Shown one piece after another: positions 47,111 through 54,317 of a stretch of DNA of 64,000 bases. Within the stretch, counting starts at the first letter, position 1. The number at the start of each line of letters is the position of its first letter. The stretch is from a virus. The notes below the pieces were generated by a model. The model worked only from the letters and a program-made list of their open reading frames with translations. It had not been told where the DNA came from and made no database searches. The position numbers and the translations under genes are program-made. Location: the IMG/VR virus record IMGVR_UViG_3300025030_001854, positions 1-64,000 of that record; one strand, given 5' to 3'.

Positions 47111-47626
47111 ATGAAAAAATGTTCTAAATGTCAGCAATTAAAAAATAAATCTTTTTTTTGTAAAAATAAACGAGCAAAAGATGGACTTTTTTCCCACTGT
47201 AGAGACTGCCGAATAATTTATTATAAATCAATAACTACTATTAAAAAAGAAAAAATTAAAATTCGTCATAATATTCGAATGAACGAACGATTTGATAATC
47301 CAATAGAAGTAAGAAAAATTCGTTTAAAAACCTTATTAATTATATCAAGATATAGAGCTAAAAAAAGAAATTTACCATTCGATTTAGATAAAGACTGGCT
47401 AGATAAAAATACCCCCGATACTTGTCCAGCTTTAGGTATTCCTCTTATTTTTAATCCTAGATATGGAAACCATTCTTTTAATTGCCCATCAATAGATAGA
47501 ATAGATAACTCAAAAGGATATACTAAAGATAATTGTGTTGTTGTATCAAAAAAAGCTAATACTATTAAAAATATGTCTACTATATCCGAATTAAAAATGG
47601 TCGCTGATTTTTATTCCAAATTTTGA
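47111..47626 (+). CDS. HNH-type endonuclease (endonuclease VII-like)
   Basis: 171 residues. Start MKKCSKCQQLKNKSFFC with CRDC gives a zinc site. The core CPALGIPLIFNP...SIDRIDNSKGYTKDNCVVVSKKANTIKN is the phage HNH form seen in endonuclease-VII-like and intron-type nucleases. On the plus strand, opposite its neighbours, so a mobile insertion. ATG at 47099 is an alternative start. Confidence 0.85.
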   Translation: MKKCSKCQQLKNKSFFCKNKRAKDGLFSHCRDCRIIYYKSITTIKKEKIKIRHNIRMNERFDNPIEVRKIRLKTLLIISRYRAKKRNLPFDLDKDWLDKNTPDTCPALGIPLIFNPRYGNHSFNCPSIDRIDNSKGYTKDNCVVVSKKANTIKNMSTISELKMVADFYSKF

Positions 47627-47629
47627 AGA

Positions 47630-47896
47630 TTATTTATATCTTTTTCTTAAAAAGTTTAATAGACAACGTTCATCGCAAAAATTATATTGCTTGGTTTCCC
47701 CAGTGTCAATACCTGTTTCTAATGTAGCATCAATAGCTGGATTGGGTTTTTCTCCCTGTTCTTTTGTTTTCTTGGGTTTTGACGAATCAATAGACATTTT
47801 ACATTCGTCGCATTGAATTACCTTTTTCGCTATAACAGAAGGAATATCTAATAACCAAATTCCCTGCTTTTTAAATGTTTCGTCTATTAATGGCAT
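47630..47896 (-). CDS. zinc-binding hypothetical protein, 88 aa
   Basis: CDECKMSID and CDERCLLNFL Cys motifs, with a charged linker between. Start at MPLIDETF, 9 bp after a late-type element. Confidence 0.6.
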   Translation of the reverse strand: MPLIDETFKKQGIWLLDIPSVIAKKVIQCDECKMSIDSSKPKKTKEQGEKPNPAIDATLETGIDTGETKQYNFCDERCLLNFLRKRYK

Positions 47897-47905
47897 ATAT
47901 TGTCT

Positions 47906-47912
47906 ATTACAC
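47906..47912 (-). promoter_or_regulatory. late-type promoter element
   Basis: GTGTAAT pointing left to the 88-residue gene (9 bp gap). Divergent from the element at 47921. Confidence 0.55.
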
Positions 47913-47920
47913 AAAAAAAC

Positions 47921-47927
47921 GTGTAAT
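47921..47927 (+). promoter_or_regulatory. late-type promoter element
   Basis: GTGTAAT pointing right, 21 bp before the ATG at 47949. Confidence 0.5.
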
Positions 47928-47948
47928 TTATATTAACCTTAAAATTTT

Positions 47949-48197
47949 ATGCCAGAAATTACTTTTACAATCACCCAAAATCGTTTTGATAAGATTCAAA
48001 ATGCAATGACATCTTACGCCGAATATAATCCTTTAGACCCAGCGGTAGACGAAAATGACTTTGCCAAAAAGGCTTTTTTGGCTATGCTGCAAGTTTATTT
48101 AAATAGGCATCGCCAAACCCGTATTGAAACGGTTAAAACTCAACTTTCTGAATGCTCAGATGCTACCTGGACTCAAATCACTGGTATTTTAGGATAA
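47949..48197 (+). CDS. hypothetical protein, 82 aa
   Basis: Compact helical protein (MPEITFTITQNRFDKIQNAM start). On the plus strand with a late-type element, so a structural or assembly role is possible. No family is recognised. Confidence 0.65.
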   Translation: MPEITFTITQNRFDKIQNAMTSYAEYNPLDPAVDENDFAKKAFLAMLQVYLNRHRQTRIETVKTQLSECSDATWTQITGILG

Positions 48198-48305
48198 TAC
48201 CATACTATAACTAACGGGGGGAACATTTAATTTAATGTCCTTTTGCTGGGAAGACGCACATCCAGATAATAAAACAATTACAACTAATAGTATTAATAAT
48301 TTCAT
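48189..48305 (-). CDS. small lipoprotein, 38 aa
   Basis: A signal peptide with lipobox (VIVLLSGCASS), then only 23 residues. It resembles entericidin-like peptides or an o-spanin by layout. Overlaps the 3' end of the plus-strand gene by 9 bp and is followed upstream by another lipoprotein. Confidence 0.6.
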   Translation of the reverse strand: MKLLILLVVIVLLSGCASSQQKDIKLNVPPVSYSMVLS

Positions 48306-48308
48306 ATT

Positions 48309-48845
48309 TTAAAATTTAATAAAATAACAAGACTCTATCTCTTCTTTGGTGAGAATTACTATCTTACAAGTTTGGGGCTCGTAAAAGCCTATTTTTACTT
48401 TTTCTTGTTCTCTATATAAAAAAATATTTATAGCATGTCCCTGCAATTCTTTAGTCTCATAAAGAAACTCCCCAAAAGATAAAGCCGTATTTTTTAATTT
48501 ATTAGGAGTATTATGGTGAAGATATTGGGCAAAAAAAGCAGAAAATCTTGCGAAATCATCACAATCATTTTCTTCAGCAGTCCAATTAGAACTTGCTAAT
48601 TGTTGTTTAAAACTAAAAAATGAGTCAGAAAAAGCTCCAGCCACCCAATTTTTACTTGGAACAGCGTAATTTCTGTCAGAATACATTGATAGAGAAGGAA
48701 TAATACCATTAGTGGCAAGATGAATTCTAATTTCTTGTCCAGTCATCTTAAACGTCGAAACTGGATGATTATCTTGTTTTGAACAACCAAATAGTAATAA
48801 AACACTTAAAATTATAACCGCTAATATACTCTTACCGATATTCAT
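48309..48845 (-). CDS. lipoprotein with papain/transglutaminase-like domain
   Basis: 178 residues. Signal peptide with lipobox LLLFGCSKQ. Then ENDCDDFARFSAFFAQYL, probably the catalytic Cys, then ELQGHAINIFLY (His) and IGFYEPQTC (acidic), the order expected of transglutaminase-like cysteine peptidases. Anchored in the envelope, it may cleave or cross-link a cell-wall or envelope target. Late-type element 7 bp before the ATG. Confidence 0.7.
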   Translation of the reverse strand: MNIGKSILAVIILSVLLLFGCSKQDNHPVSTFKMTGQEIRIHLATNGIIPSLSMYSDRNYAVPSKNWVAGAFSDSFFSFKQQLASSNWTAEENDCDDFARFSAFFAQYLHHNTPNKLKNTALSFGEFLYETKELQGHAINIFLYREQEKVKIGFYEPQTCKIVILTKEEIESCYFIKF

Positions 48846-48852
48846 GACTATA

Positions 48853-48859
48853 TTTACAC
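48853..48859 (-). promoter_or_regulatory. late-type promoter element
   Basis: GTGTAAA, 7 bp before the lipoprotein ATG and directly after a terminator. Confidence 0.7.
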
Positions 48860-48860
48860 A

Positions 48861-48883
48861 AAAAAGCCAGCTAAAAAGCTGGC
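48861..48883 (-). terminator. intrinsic terminator
   Basis: GCCAGCT/AGCTGGC stem with a 4-nt loop, then six T on the minus strand. Separates the VWA unit from the late lipoprotein gene. Confidence 0.85.
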
Positions 48884-48902
48884 TCGTGTTTAATATTCAA
48901 AC

Positions 48903-49100
48903 TTAATTTTCAGGTTTTATCCCCCAGTTCGTTTTGAGAAGTTCATTTTCAATTACTTGGAAATCCAATGTCTCTCCACCAACTAGCATTGGATGAATGT
49001 AAATGTTTGGATGACCATTTTCATCTATATGAGAAACCCTAATGGAATGGTCTATTACATTATTTTTGTAATTTATTTTTAAATAATCTTCGAGGTTCAT
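48903..49100 (-). CDS. hypothetical protein, 65 aa
   Basis: Small acidic protein with no recognised motif, ending in LLKTNWGIKPEN. 5 bp after the VWA gene, sharing its terminator. Confidence 0.6.
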   Translation of the reverse strand: MNLEDYLKINYKNNVIDHSIRVSHIDENGHPNIYIHPMLVGGETLDFQVIENELLKTNWGIKPEN

Positions 49101-49105
49101 AAAAA

Positions 49106-50110
49106 TTATTTTAATACAATAAGTAAAGTTCCTGGCACAAGATTTCTGTTCACAGAAGTACTTTGTATAAAGATATTATACTTATCATGACTTGCTGGCG
49201 AGACTTTAACCTCGTAGTCTGGTAAACCAAGAAGTTGCCGAGCGTTAGCTCCAGAATAGACTTTACCAGTTGTCTTTTCCTGAACTAGAATTTGTTTATA
49301 ATTTTGAACGCTTTCAGGTTTAGTAAGCTGAAAATAAGCAGAACCCTTTCGATAGGGTCGAGAAGTCCAACTTTCTACAAACGGCTGAATAACCGCTTTC
49401 CTCTGAACAGGGAAAACCTCAAAATCATTTATAGGTAATTCATCGAGAGTCACTTTTACAGCTTTCGTATTTAAAGTATTAGTATTTAATTGGAAAAGAC
49501 TCTTTGTGGAACGAATACCTTGGGAACGACCCAACATATAATTATCAGTTGCAGTCCTAATAACTTCTCCTACTTTAGTAACTCCATCAGAAGTAGTAGA
49601 CCAAATTTGAGTGTTCTCCAATGGGAATCCATAAGAAGTAGCATATCTTCGTCCCGAAGGGTCAGGAACTAAACACGCGAAAGTCCAATTATCCTTAGAC
49701 GTTTCAATCATTAATTTAAGCTTTTCGGGAGAATTTTTGCTACTATTTTCTTGACCATCAGTTAAAACATAAACTAAAAATGCATGGTCGGCATAGATTT
49801 CAGGAGTAAGACTTAAATCATCTGAAGCTTTAATTGTGGCATCAATAAGCGCCGTATTACCTGTTGCCAAATAATGCTTGGCGATACTTGGTAATCTCAT
49901 AACATCCATGTCATAAAGAAGGCAAGTGATGTCCTGATTAAACAAATAAACAGAAACTCTCGTTTCCTGATTCATCTCTTTGGAACGAGTCGCAAGGTGA
50001 GAAATTTGTTCATCGAATACCTTAACTACTTCACGAGAAAGTCCTCTCATAGAACCACTCTTATCAATGACAAATACAATATGATTAATATAATTTTGAA
50101 TTAAACTCAT
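49106..50110 (-). CDS. von Willebrand factor A domain protein
   Basis: 334 residues. N-terminal VWA domain: VFVIDKSGSMRGL is the MIDAS Asp-x-Ser-x-Ser, with TGNTALIDA and VYVLTDGQENSS completing it. The C-terminal half is beta-rich (ELPINDFEVFPVQ) and unrecognised. VWA proteins bind partners through metal. With a Ro60-like VWA protein at the window end, an RNA-protein quality-control link is possible but unproven. Confidence 0.85.
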   Translation of the reverse strand: MSLIQNYINHIVFVIDKSGSMRGLSREVVKVFDEQISHLATRSKEMNQETRVSVYLFNQDITCLLYDMDVMRLPSIAKHYLATGNTALIDATIKASDDLSLTPEIYADHAFLVYVLTDGQENSSKNSPEKLKLMIETSKDNWTFACLVPDPSGRRYATSYGFPLENTQIWSTTSDGVTKVGEVIRTATDNYMLGRSQGIRSTKSLFQLNTNTLNTKAVKVTLDELPINDFEVFPVQRKAVIQPFVESWTSRPYRKGSAYFQLTKPESVQNYKQILVQEKTTGKVYSGANARQLLGLPDYEVKVSPASHDKYNIFIQSTSVNRNLVPGTLLIVLK

Positions 50111-50115
50111 GACTT

Positions 50116-50144
50116 ATGATATGTAAAATTTTCCAAAAAATCAA
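50116..50144 (-). promoter_or_regulatory. early promoter of the VWA gene
   Basis: TTGATT (50139-50144), 17 bp, TATCAT (50116-50121); ATG after 5 bp. Confidence 0.6.
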
Positions 50145-50163
50145 GTAAAATTTTCCAAAAAAT

Positions 50164-50238
50164 TGGTGGGTTGACGGGGAATCGCACCCCGTTCCGAGAC
50201 TTTAAGAGAGTCCGCTTCACTATCAAAGTTTTCAACCC
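50164..50238 (-). tRNA. tRNA-Lys(CTT)
   Basis: 75 nt with CCA. Acceptor GGGTTGA/TCAACCC, D stem CTT/AAG, anticodon loop CTCTTAA, T loop TGCGATT. D loop TGATAGTG lacks GG. Confidence 0.9.
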
Positions 50239-50350
50239 ATAATTACTAAAAAGGTGGCCGGGCTAGCTCGTCATTATTACAGACGCCGACCATAAATTAA
50301 TTTTAATAAATTGCGGGTGAGATTTTACTCACAACAGTTTTCAGGGCTGG
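50239..50350 (-). other. gap with two unresolved tRNA-like hairpin elements
   Basis: One element has GGTCGG/CCGGCC ends followed by ACC around an anticodon-like hairpin (GTC...GAC). The other has a GTGAG/CTCAC T-arm-like stem and a CAG/CTG hairpin with loop containing TGA (Ser-like). Neither forms a complete cloverleaf. Confidence 0.35.
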
Positions 50351-50491
50351 TTAGGCTATATACTGCACCCAAACAGTTACGTCACACAATTCATAAAACC
50401 ATTCCTCATAACCAATTAAGGAACACGTTTGTATGCACCATGGCTCTCTTTCAGACCATGCCATAACTATCTGTCCATCTAATTCTGGCAC
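50351..50491 (-). CDS. small protein with GTG start, 46 aa
   Basis: Coding-looking frame from GTG at 50491: PELDGQIVMAWSEREPWCI, then GYEEWFYELCDVTVW. Trp/Glu-rich. No ATG precedes it in frame, so it may be the end of a gene whose start was lost. 23 bp after the 94-residue gene. Confidence 0.45.
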   Translation of the reverse strand: MPELDGQIVMAWSEREPWCIQTCSLIGYEEWFYELCDVTVWVQYIA

Positions 50492-50514
50492 CGCAAAATT
50501 ATTTAATCCAATAA

Positions 50515-50799
50515 TTAAAAATCTTTATCTACGACAGCAATCTTTAGTTTATTGCCAGTAGCCATTTTCACTAAATCATTAACGGTCTTTAATAAATTAT
50601 TTAAATCTTTATCGTCTTTAATTAGCTGGGTCACCCAACCCTCTCCGGTTGGTAACTCGCACCATACAAAACAAGCCCCTTTTTGTTCTCCAGCAAACTT
50701 TAAGATTCCACTTTTCTCTATTAATTCAATCATTTCTGATTGGACATCTGGAAGTTTATCTGTGTTAACTAATTTTTTGTCGATGGTTGTGATTTTCAT
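50515..50799 (-). CDS. hypothetical protein, 94 aa
   Basis: Alpha/beta protein (MKITTIDKKLVNTDKLPD start; FVWCELPTGEGWVTQLIKDD). No family is recognised. 2 bp from the small membrane gene. Confidence 0.65.
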   Translation of the reverse strand: MKITTIDKKLVNTDKLPDVQSEMIELIEKSGILKFAGEQKGACFVWCELPTGEGWVTQLIKDDKDLNNLLKTVNDLVKMATGNKLKIAVVDKDF

Positions 50800-50801
50800 A
50801 A

Positions 50802-50987
50802 TTAAATATGAATACTATTTAAATAAGACCAAAGCCCACTTACCTTAATTAGCCACAGAACTAGCAAAACAACAGTCGCTATATTAAGGATTTTCTTAAT
50901 CTTTCCGTCCATTGGAACATACAAATTAATTGCATACAGGGCCATTCCAATCAAAACTATAACCAACATAACTATAAATAATGACAT
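50802..50987 (-). CDS. small membrane protein, 61 aa
   Basis: Two membrane helices (SLFIVMLVIVLIGMALYAI and ILNIATVVLLVLWLI). Start at MSLFIVML, 4 bp after tRNA-Lys(TTT). Holin-like by size, function unknown. Confidence 0.65.
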   Translation of the reverse strand: MSLFIVMLVIVLIGMALYAINLYVPMDGKIKKILNIATVVLLVLWLIKVSGLWSYLNSIHI

Positions 50988-50991
50988 AAAT

Positions 50992-51065
50992 TGGTGGGAC
51001 TCCACGGTATCTCGCCGTGTTCTCAAGGTTAAAAGCCTTTTGCATCAATTTAATGCTTGAATCCC
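50992..51065 (-). tRNA. tRNA-Lys(TTT), copy 1
   Basis: 74 nt with CCA. Acceptor GGGATTC/GAGTCCC, D stem GCAT/ATGC with loop TAAATTG, anticodon loop CTTTTAA. T loop CGAGATA. Nearly identical to the copy at 51816. Confidence 0.9.
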
Positions 51066-51098
51066 ATTTTGTTTTAATCTCTCTTGTGTAGATTAAAA

Positions 51099-51105
51099 GT
51101 GTAAA
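51099..51105 (+). promoter_or_regulatory. late-type promoter element
   Basis: GTGTAAA, 7 bp before the ATG of the plus-strand HNH gene. Confidence 0.65.
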
Positions 51106-51112
51106 CACATAT

Positions 51113-51580
51113 ATGAAAGAACAAATTCTTAAACTCAGAGCTGAAGGTAAATCTTACGACCAAATTGTTTCGTTACTTGGATGTTCTTCTGCTACTGTTT
51201 GGTATCATTGTAACCCAACCGCAAAAAAAGAACGAGCCCGCCTCAATAGATTAAAAGATAAACTTTGGCATAAAAAAATTAAAATTATTTTTGGTGGTAA
51301 ATGTCAATCTTGCGGTTATCATCGCTGTCTTTCCGCTTTAGATTTCCATCACTATAATAACGATAAAACATATTCGGTCATGAATATTATTCGTATTTCA
51401 AAAGGTAAAGCAATACAAGAAGCAATGAAATGTATTCTTCTTTGTTCTAATTGTCATCGAGAAGTTCATAATAAAATGTTAGATATTAGTCATTTAGTCC
51501 CAAACATTCCTACTCAAGGACTTGGGAAAAGCGGACGACCATCAAAACTTATAGTAATGGCTAAAACCTTCAACCCATAA
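51113..51580 (+). CDS. HNH homing endonuclease with N-terminal HTH
   Basis: 155 residues. The N-terminus LRAEGKSYDQIVSLLGCSSATVWYH is a helix-turn-helix. The core CQSCGYHRCLSALDFHHYNND...CILLCSNCHREVHN is a zinc-stabilised HNH. Plus strand, lying between two near-identical tRNA-Lys(TTT) genes that may mark its insertion or a duplication event. Confidence 0.88.
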   Translation: MKEQILKLRAEGKSYDQIVSLLGCSSATVWYHCNPTAKKERARLNRLKDKLWHKKIKIIFGGKCQSCGYHRCLSALDFHHYNNDKTYSVMNIIRISKGKAIQEAMKCILLCSNCHREVHNKMLDISHLVPNIPTQGLGKSGRPSKLIVMAKTFNP

Positions 51581-51811
51581 CTAATTTTTTTTCTTAGGAC
51601 CGCCATGCCTATAACAAGCTAATCCTGAGCAATATCCTGGCCACCATTTTCCATTAATAAATTCAACATAACGCATTTGGTCCTTTTCTTGAGGTCCATA
51701 AGCTTCTTCGTCGCAAAATCCATCGGGAAGACCGCCACTCCACATTGGGACAGAACAACGTCCTTTTCCTTCTGAATCTAATTCTTGATGATGTTTTGAA
51801 AGAGATGCCAT
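51581..51811 (-). CDS. hypothetical protein, 76 aa
   Basis: Start at MASLSKHHQEL. Cys residues in a GFCDEEAYGPQ and GYCSGLACYRHGG context suggest metal or disulfide binding. 4 bp after tRNA-Lys copy 2; its stop abuts the HNH stop. Confidence 0.6.
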   Translation of the reverse strand: MASLSKHHQELDSEGKGRCSVPMWSGGLPDGFCDEEAYGPQEKDQMRYVEFINGKWWPGYCSGLACYRHGGPKKKN

Positions 51812-51815
51812 AATT

Positions 51816-51889
51816 TGGTGGGCCTCCACGGTATCTCGCCGTGTTCAATTGGTTAAAAGCCAATTGCATCAATTTAATGCTTGAAGCCC
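51816..51889 (-). tRNA. tRNA-Lys(TTT), copy 2
   Basis: 74 nt with CCA. Acceptor GGGCTTC/GAGGCCC, same D arm (loop TAAATTG) and T loop CGAGATA as copy 1, anticodon arm AATTGG-CTTTTAA-CCAATT. Confidence 0.9.
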
Positions 51890-51937
51890 ATATATAACAG
51901 TATTTTCTTAAATTTTAAATTAAGAATTGTTCTAAAT

Positions 51938-52008
51938 TGGAGCCGCAGTAGGATAACGCTTCCTATCATTAAATTTACAAAATTCAATACCCTCTTAGGG
52001 ACAGCGGC
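51938..52008 (-). tRNA. tRNA-Thr(TGT), triloop D arm
   Basis: 71 nt with CCA. Acceptor GCCGCTG/CTGCGGC (one mismatch). The D arm is an 11-nt hairpin CCCT-AAG-AGGG. Anticodon loop TTTGTAA, T loop AGCGTTA. Confidence 0.75.
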
Positions 52009-52118
52009 ATTAAAAGGGTCATGAAACATGACCCAGTATTCTCTACGTCCAAGTCTTATCACGCATTTGTCCACGTTTCGAACCGTATCGTAACAGAGGA
52101 GAACATCGACTTGGTTAT

Positions 52119-52147
52119 ACTATCTCAAAAATTTGTGGACTTGTCAA
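52119..52147 (-). promoter_or_regulatory. promoter upstream of tRNA-Thr(TGT)
   Basis: TTGACA (52142-52147), 17 bp, GATAGT (52119-52124), just after tRNA-Gly(TCC). Could restart tRNA transcription. Confidence 0.6.
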
Positions 52148-52155
52148 ACAAAAAA

Positions 52156-52232
52156 TGGTGCGCCGTGAGAATTCTGCCATCTCGTTATTTTTGCTTGGAA
52201 GGCAAATGCCATAGCTTCTAGGCGAACGACGC
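52156..52232 (-). tRNA. tRNA-Gly(TCC)
   Basis: 77 nt with CCA. Acceptor GCGTCGT/ACGGCGC, D stem GCC/GGC with loop TAGAAGCTAT, anticodon arm TTTGC-CTTCCAA-GCAAA. T arm GAGA/TCTC with an atypical 9-nt loop containing GGCAG. Confidence 0.85.
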
Positions 52233-52251
52233 ATTAATTAATTTAAATTAG

Positions 52252-52323
52252 CTCCCTCTGATGGTAACGCTCCACCCTTTTCTGATTCAGAGTCAGTTGT
52301 AATAACTAATATACTAAGAGGGA
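52252..52323 (-). tRNA. tRNA-Gln(CTG)
   Basis: 72 nt, no CCA. Acceptor TCCCTCT/AGAGGGA, D stem GTA/TAC, anticodon loop CTCTGAA, T loop AGCGTTA. Discriminator G. Confidence 0.88.
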
Positions 52324-52337
52324 ATGAATCTGTTTTT

Positions 52338-52970
52338 TTATAATTGGGCTATGCCATCAAAAGTAATCCAAGGAACATAAGAATTTCCGGTTTCTGTATT
52401 ATTAACAGGCAAGTTCGCATATGTAGATTTACTTCCAAATTTTTGGAATCCTCCGCGATAAGCTGCCCCGCTATTTCCACTATTTGTTAATCTATATAAT
52501 CCGACTTCTACCACGAGAAGGTCGTAATTATCAAATTCAAAATAAGCACAATTACCAGAAAATGTTCTATTTTGTAATATTCCATAAGAAGTATTTTCAT
52601 ATTCTGAACCTACTGCTCCAGAAAACACAGTTTGTTTTAAACTTCCAGAAGGAGAATGAATAGAAATAGTAAGCGAAGTTTTATAATCACCAGCCGTCGA
52701 ATCTTCTCGGCCTTGAATTTGACCTCGAAATAATCCATTAATTGCTGCTGTTCCCATATTTAGCTGGGCAACATACTGTCTATTTAAAAAATTGAAAACT
52801 CCGGTATTAGGGAAATTTTTGTAAATTTCTTTAACAGAAGGAACTCCAGTTTCCGTCTTTGAACTACTTAAAACTTTTCTATCTCCAGATGTGGTAGCTG
52901 TCCAATAAGTAGAAAATGATGGCGAGGCAACAATGCCTGTTGATTGAGAAAAATAAAATGTATTACTCAT
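52338..52970 (-). CDS. hypothetical protein, possibly structural, 210 aa
   Basis: Ser/Thr/Gly/Tyr-rich beta-type protein without Cys clusters, of the composition common in phage virion proteins (FSQSTGIVASPSFSTYWTAT). Late-type element 7 bp before the ATG. Not matched to a known family. Confidence 0.7.
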   Translation of the reverse strand: MSNTFYFSQSTGIVASPSFSTYWTATTSGDRKVLSSSKTETGVPSVKEIYKNFPNTGVFNFLNRQYVAQLNMGTAAINGLFRGQIQGREDSTAGDYKTSLTISIHSPSGSLKQTVFSGAVGSEYENTSYGILQNRTFSGNCAYFEFDNYDLLVVEVGLYRLTNSGNSGAAYRGGFQKFGSKSTYANLPVNNTETGNSYVPWITFDGIAQL

Positions 52971-52971
52971 A

Positions 52972-53172
52972 TTAAGTATTACACTTATTCTTTCTCCATT
53001 TTCTCCATTCTACCAATAATAAAACAATAATTAAAGGAATTAAAATAAATACCCCACCAACTTCGGGAATAATTGGATAATGGGGATTATGAATATTGGA
53101 ATGACCATGAGGGTTTCCGTAATGATTTCCATTATTATAAATTGTTCCATAGGTGAGGCTGTTTGTTTCCAT
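52972..53172 (-). CDS. small protein with PEP-CTERM-like C-terminus, 66 aa
   Basis: Asn/His/Gly-rich N-terminal part (NNGNHYGNPHGHSNIHNP), then IIPEVGG, a membrane helix and a basic tail (EWRKWRKNK). This layout resembles exosortase-type sorting signals, which would be surprising in a phage; a plain tail-anchored protein is more likely. Confidence 0.55.
   Translation of the reverse strand: METNSLTYGTIYNNGNHYGNPHGHSNIHNPHYPIIPEVGGVFILIPLIIVLLLVEWRKWRKNKCNT
52978..52984 (-). promoter_or_regulatory. late-type promoter element
   Basis: GTGTAAT, 7 bp before the ATG of the 210-residue gene. Confidence 0.65.
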
Positions 53173-53198
53173 AACATCAGGTGTTTTGAGATATAAAA

Positions 53199-53272
53199 TG
53201 GTAGGCCGTACTTGTTACGCTCAAGTGAAAAAATCTCATCAGGATTCTATTTTACTATTAAATTAACGGCCC
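53199..53272 (-). tRNA. tRNA-Ile(GAT)
   Basis: 74 nt with CCA. Acceptor GGGCCGT/ACGGCCT, D stem ATTT/AAAT, anticodon loop CTGATGA, T loop AGCGTAA. Confidence 0.88.
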
Positions 53273-53331
53273 ATTAAAAGTCAGCTATGAGAACGCGATT
53301 CTCTTATAGTGGTAGTTGACGAGTCCACAAA

Positions 53332-53423
53332 TGGTAGCTCCATGCCGAATCTCACGGCCCAGCACCCCAGTCCGGGGATTATATTCGTTATAAGCGAACC
53401 CATGCAATTTACATCTTGGAGCC
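53332..53423 (-). tRNA. tRNA-Ile(TAT)-like, long variable arm
   Basis: 92 nt with CCA. Acceptor GGCTCCA/TGGAGCT, D stem ATG/CAT, anticodon arm GTTCG-CTTATAA-CGAAT, variable hairpin CCCC/GGGG, T loop TGAGATT. A class II isoleucine tRNA is abnormal; its charging identity is uncertain. Confidence 0.75.
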
Positions 53424-53436
53424 ATTACTAATTAAA

Positions 53437-53512
53437 TGGTCCCATTCCATCGTACTGCCCGATGACTTTCTGTGCTTCAAACAGACGTGCAGACTATCTA
53501 CACCAGAATGGG
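53437..53512 (-). tRNA. tRNA-Phe(GAA)
   Basis: 76 nt with CCA. Acceptor CCCATTC/GAATGGG, D stem GTG/CAC, anticodon arm TCTGT-TTGAAGC-ACAGA, T loop GGCAGTA. Confidence 0.85.
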
Positions 53513-53514
53513 AT

Positions 53515-54099
53515 TTAAAAATGTTTTTGACTATGACAATTGGGACACAAATACATTAAATTGTTAATTAAATTATTTTTTTTATTTTCGTCTATGTGAT
53601 GAATTTGTAATTGAATTGGATTATTTTTCCAAGAATCAATACTACATTCAAAACATTTATAAGGAACATTATGAATATTCATATGCTTTTTAAGAGATTT
53701 TCTTGTTAATCTTTCCTGTCTAAGTATTGTTTTTTGATTTGTTAGTTGTGCGGTTTTTAAACCTCCGCGTTTTCTCCCATTATCACGACCAATAGAAACA
53801 TCAACATTTAACTTTAATAATCTTTTTTTATAATGATACCATGCTCCACCACTCATTCCGACGCCTAAATATAATAAAAATTGATTAATTGAATCACTCT
53901 CCCTCCAAACCTCTAACAACTTTTCATCCGAAAATTTAAAACGATTCTTTAAATATATATTTGGTTTCGTTTTTAAATTTAATTTTTTTAACCGATAACG
54001 TATTCCAGTTTCACTTAATCCCACATTGGAACTTAATTCTTTAATTGTTAAACCCTGGTCAATTAAATCTTCCAAAAACTTTCTTTCTAATATTTTCAT
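53515..54099 (-). CDS. HNH homing endonuclease
   Basis: 194 residues. Helix-turn-helix-rich N-terminal half (LTIKELSSNVGLSETGIRYRL). The C-terminal HNH is YKCFECSIDSWKNNPIQLQIHHIDENKKNNLINNLMYLCPNCHSQK, with zinc Cys pairs. It ends 2 bp before tRNA-Phe. Late-type element 7 bp before the ATG. Confidence 0.9.
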   Translation of the reverse strand: MKILERKFLEDLIDQGLTIKELSSNVGLSETGIRYRLKKLNLKTKPNIYLKNRFKFSDEKLLEVWRESDSINQFLLYLGVGMSGGAWYHYKKRLLKLNVDVSIGRDNGRKRGGLKTAQLTNQKTILRQERLTRKSLKKHMNIHNVPYKCFECSIDSWKNNPIQLQIHHIDENKKNNLINNLMYLCPNCHSQKHF

Positions 54100-54106
54100 A
54101 TCTCAT

Positions 54107-54113
54107 ATTACAC
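54107..54113 (-). promoter_or_regulatory. late-type promoter element
   Basis: GTGTAAT, 7 bp before the HNH ATG. Confidence 0.65.
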
Positions 54114-54166
54114 CGAAACAGTGAATGTGAGAACAATAAATATCTCGCTATACTCAAAAAACTAAA

Positions 54167-54240
54167 TGGTCGGTCATGTCGTAATCCCAACGACCCCTTA
54201 TGCTCCCAAAGCACATGTGCTTGTTCAACACTTATGACCG
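54167..54240 (-). tRNA. tRNA-Pro(TGG)
   Basis: 74 nt with CCA. Acceptor CGGTCAT/ATGACCG, D stem GTG/CAC, anticodon arm TGTGC-TTTGGGA-GCATA, T loop TGGGATT. Confidence 0.88.
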
Positions 54241-54243
54241 ATA

Positions 54244-54317
54244 TGGTGAGGCGTAACGGTAACTCTCCGCTTTAGCTAGTTTGTAATACTAGTGCATTAA
54301 TTTTATGCTAACACCCC
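54244..54317 (-). tRNA. tRNA-Val(TAC)
   Basis: 74 nt with CCA. Acceptor GGGGTGT/ACGCCTC, D stem GCAT/ATGC, anticodon arm CTAGT-ATTACAA-ACTAG, T loop AGAGTTA. Confidence 0.88.

Noticed and set aside
51874-52074. GTG-started 66-codon ORF
   Set aside because: It runs through tRNA-Thr(TGT); codon content reflects the tRNA.
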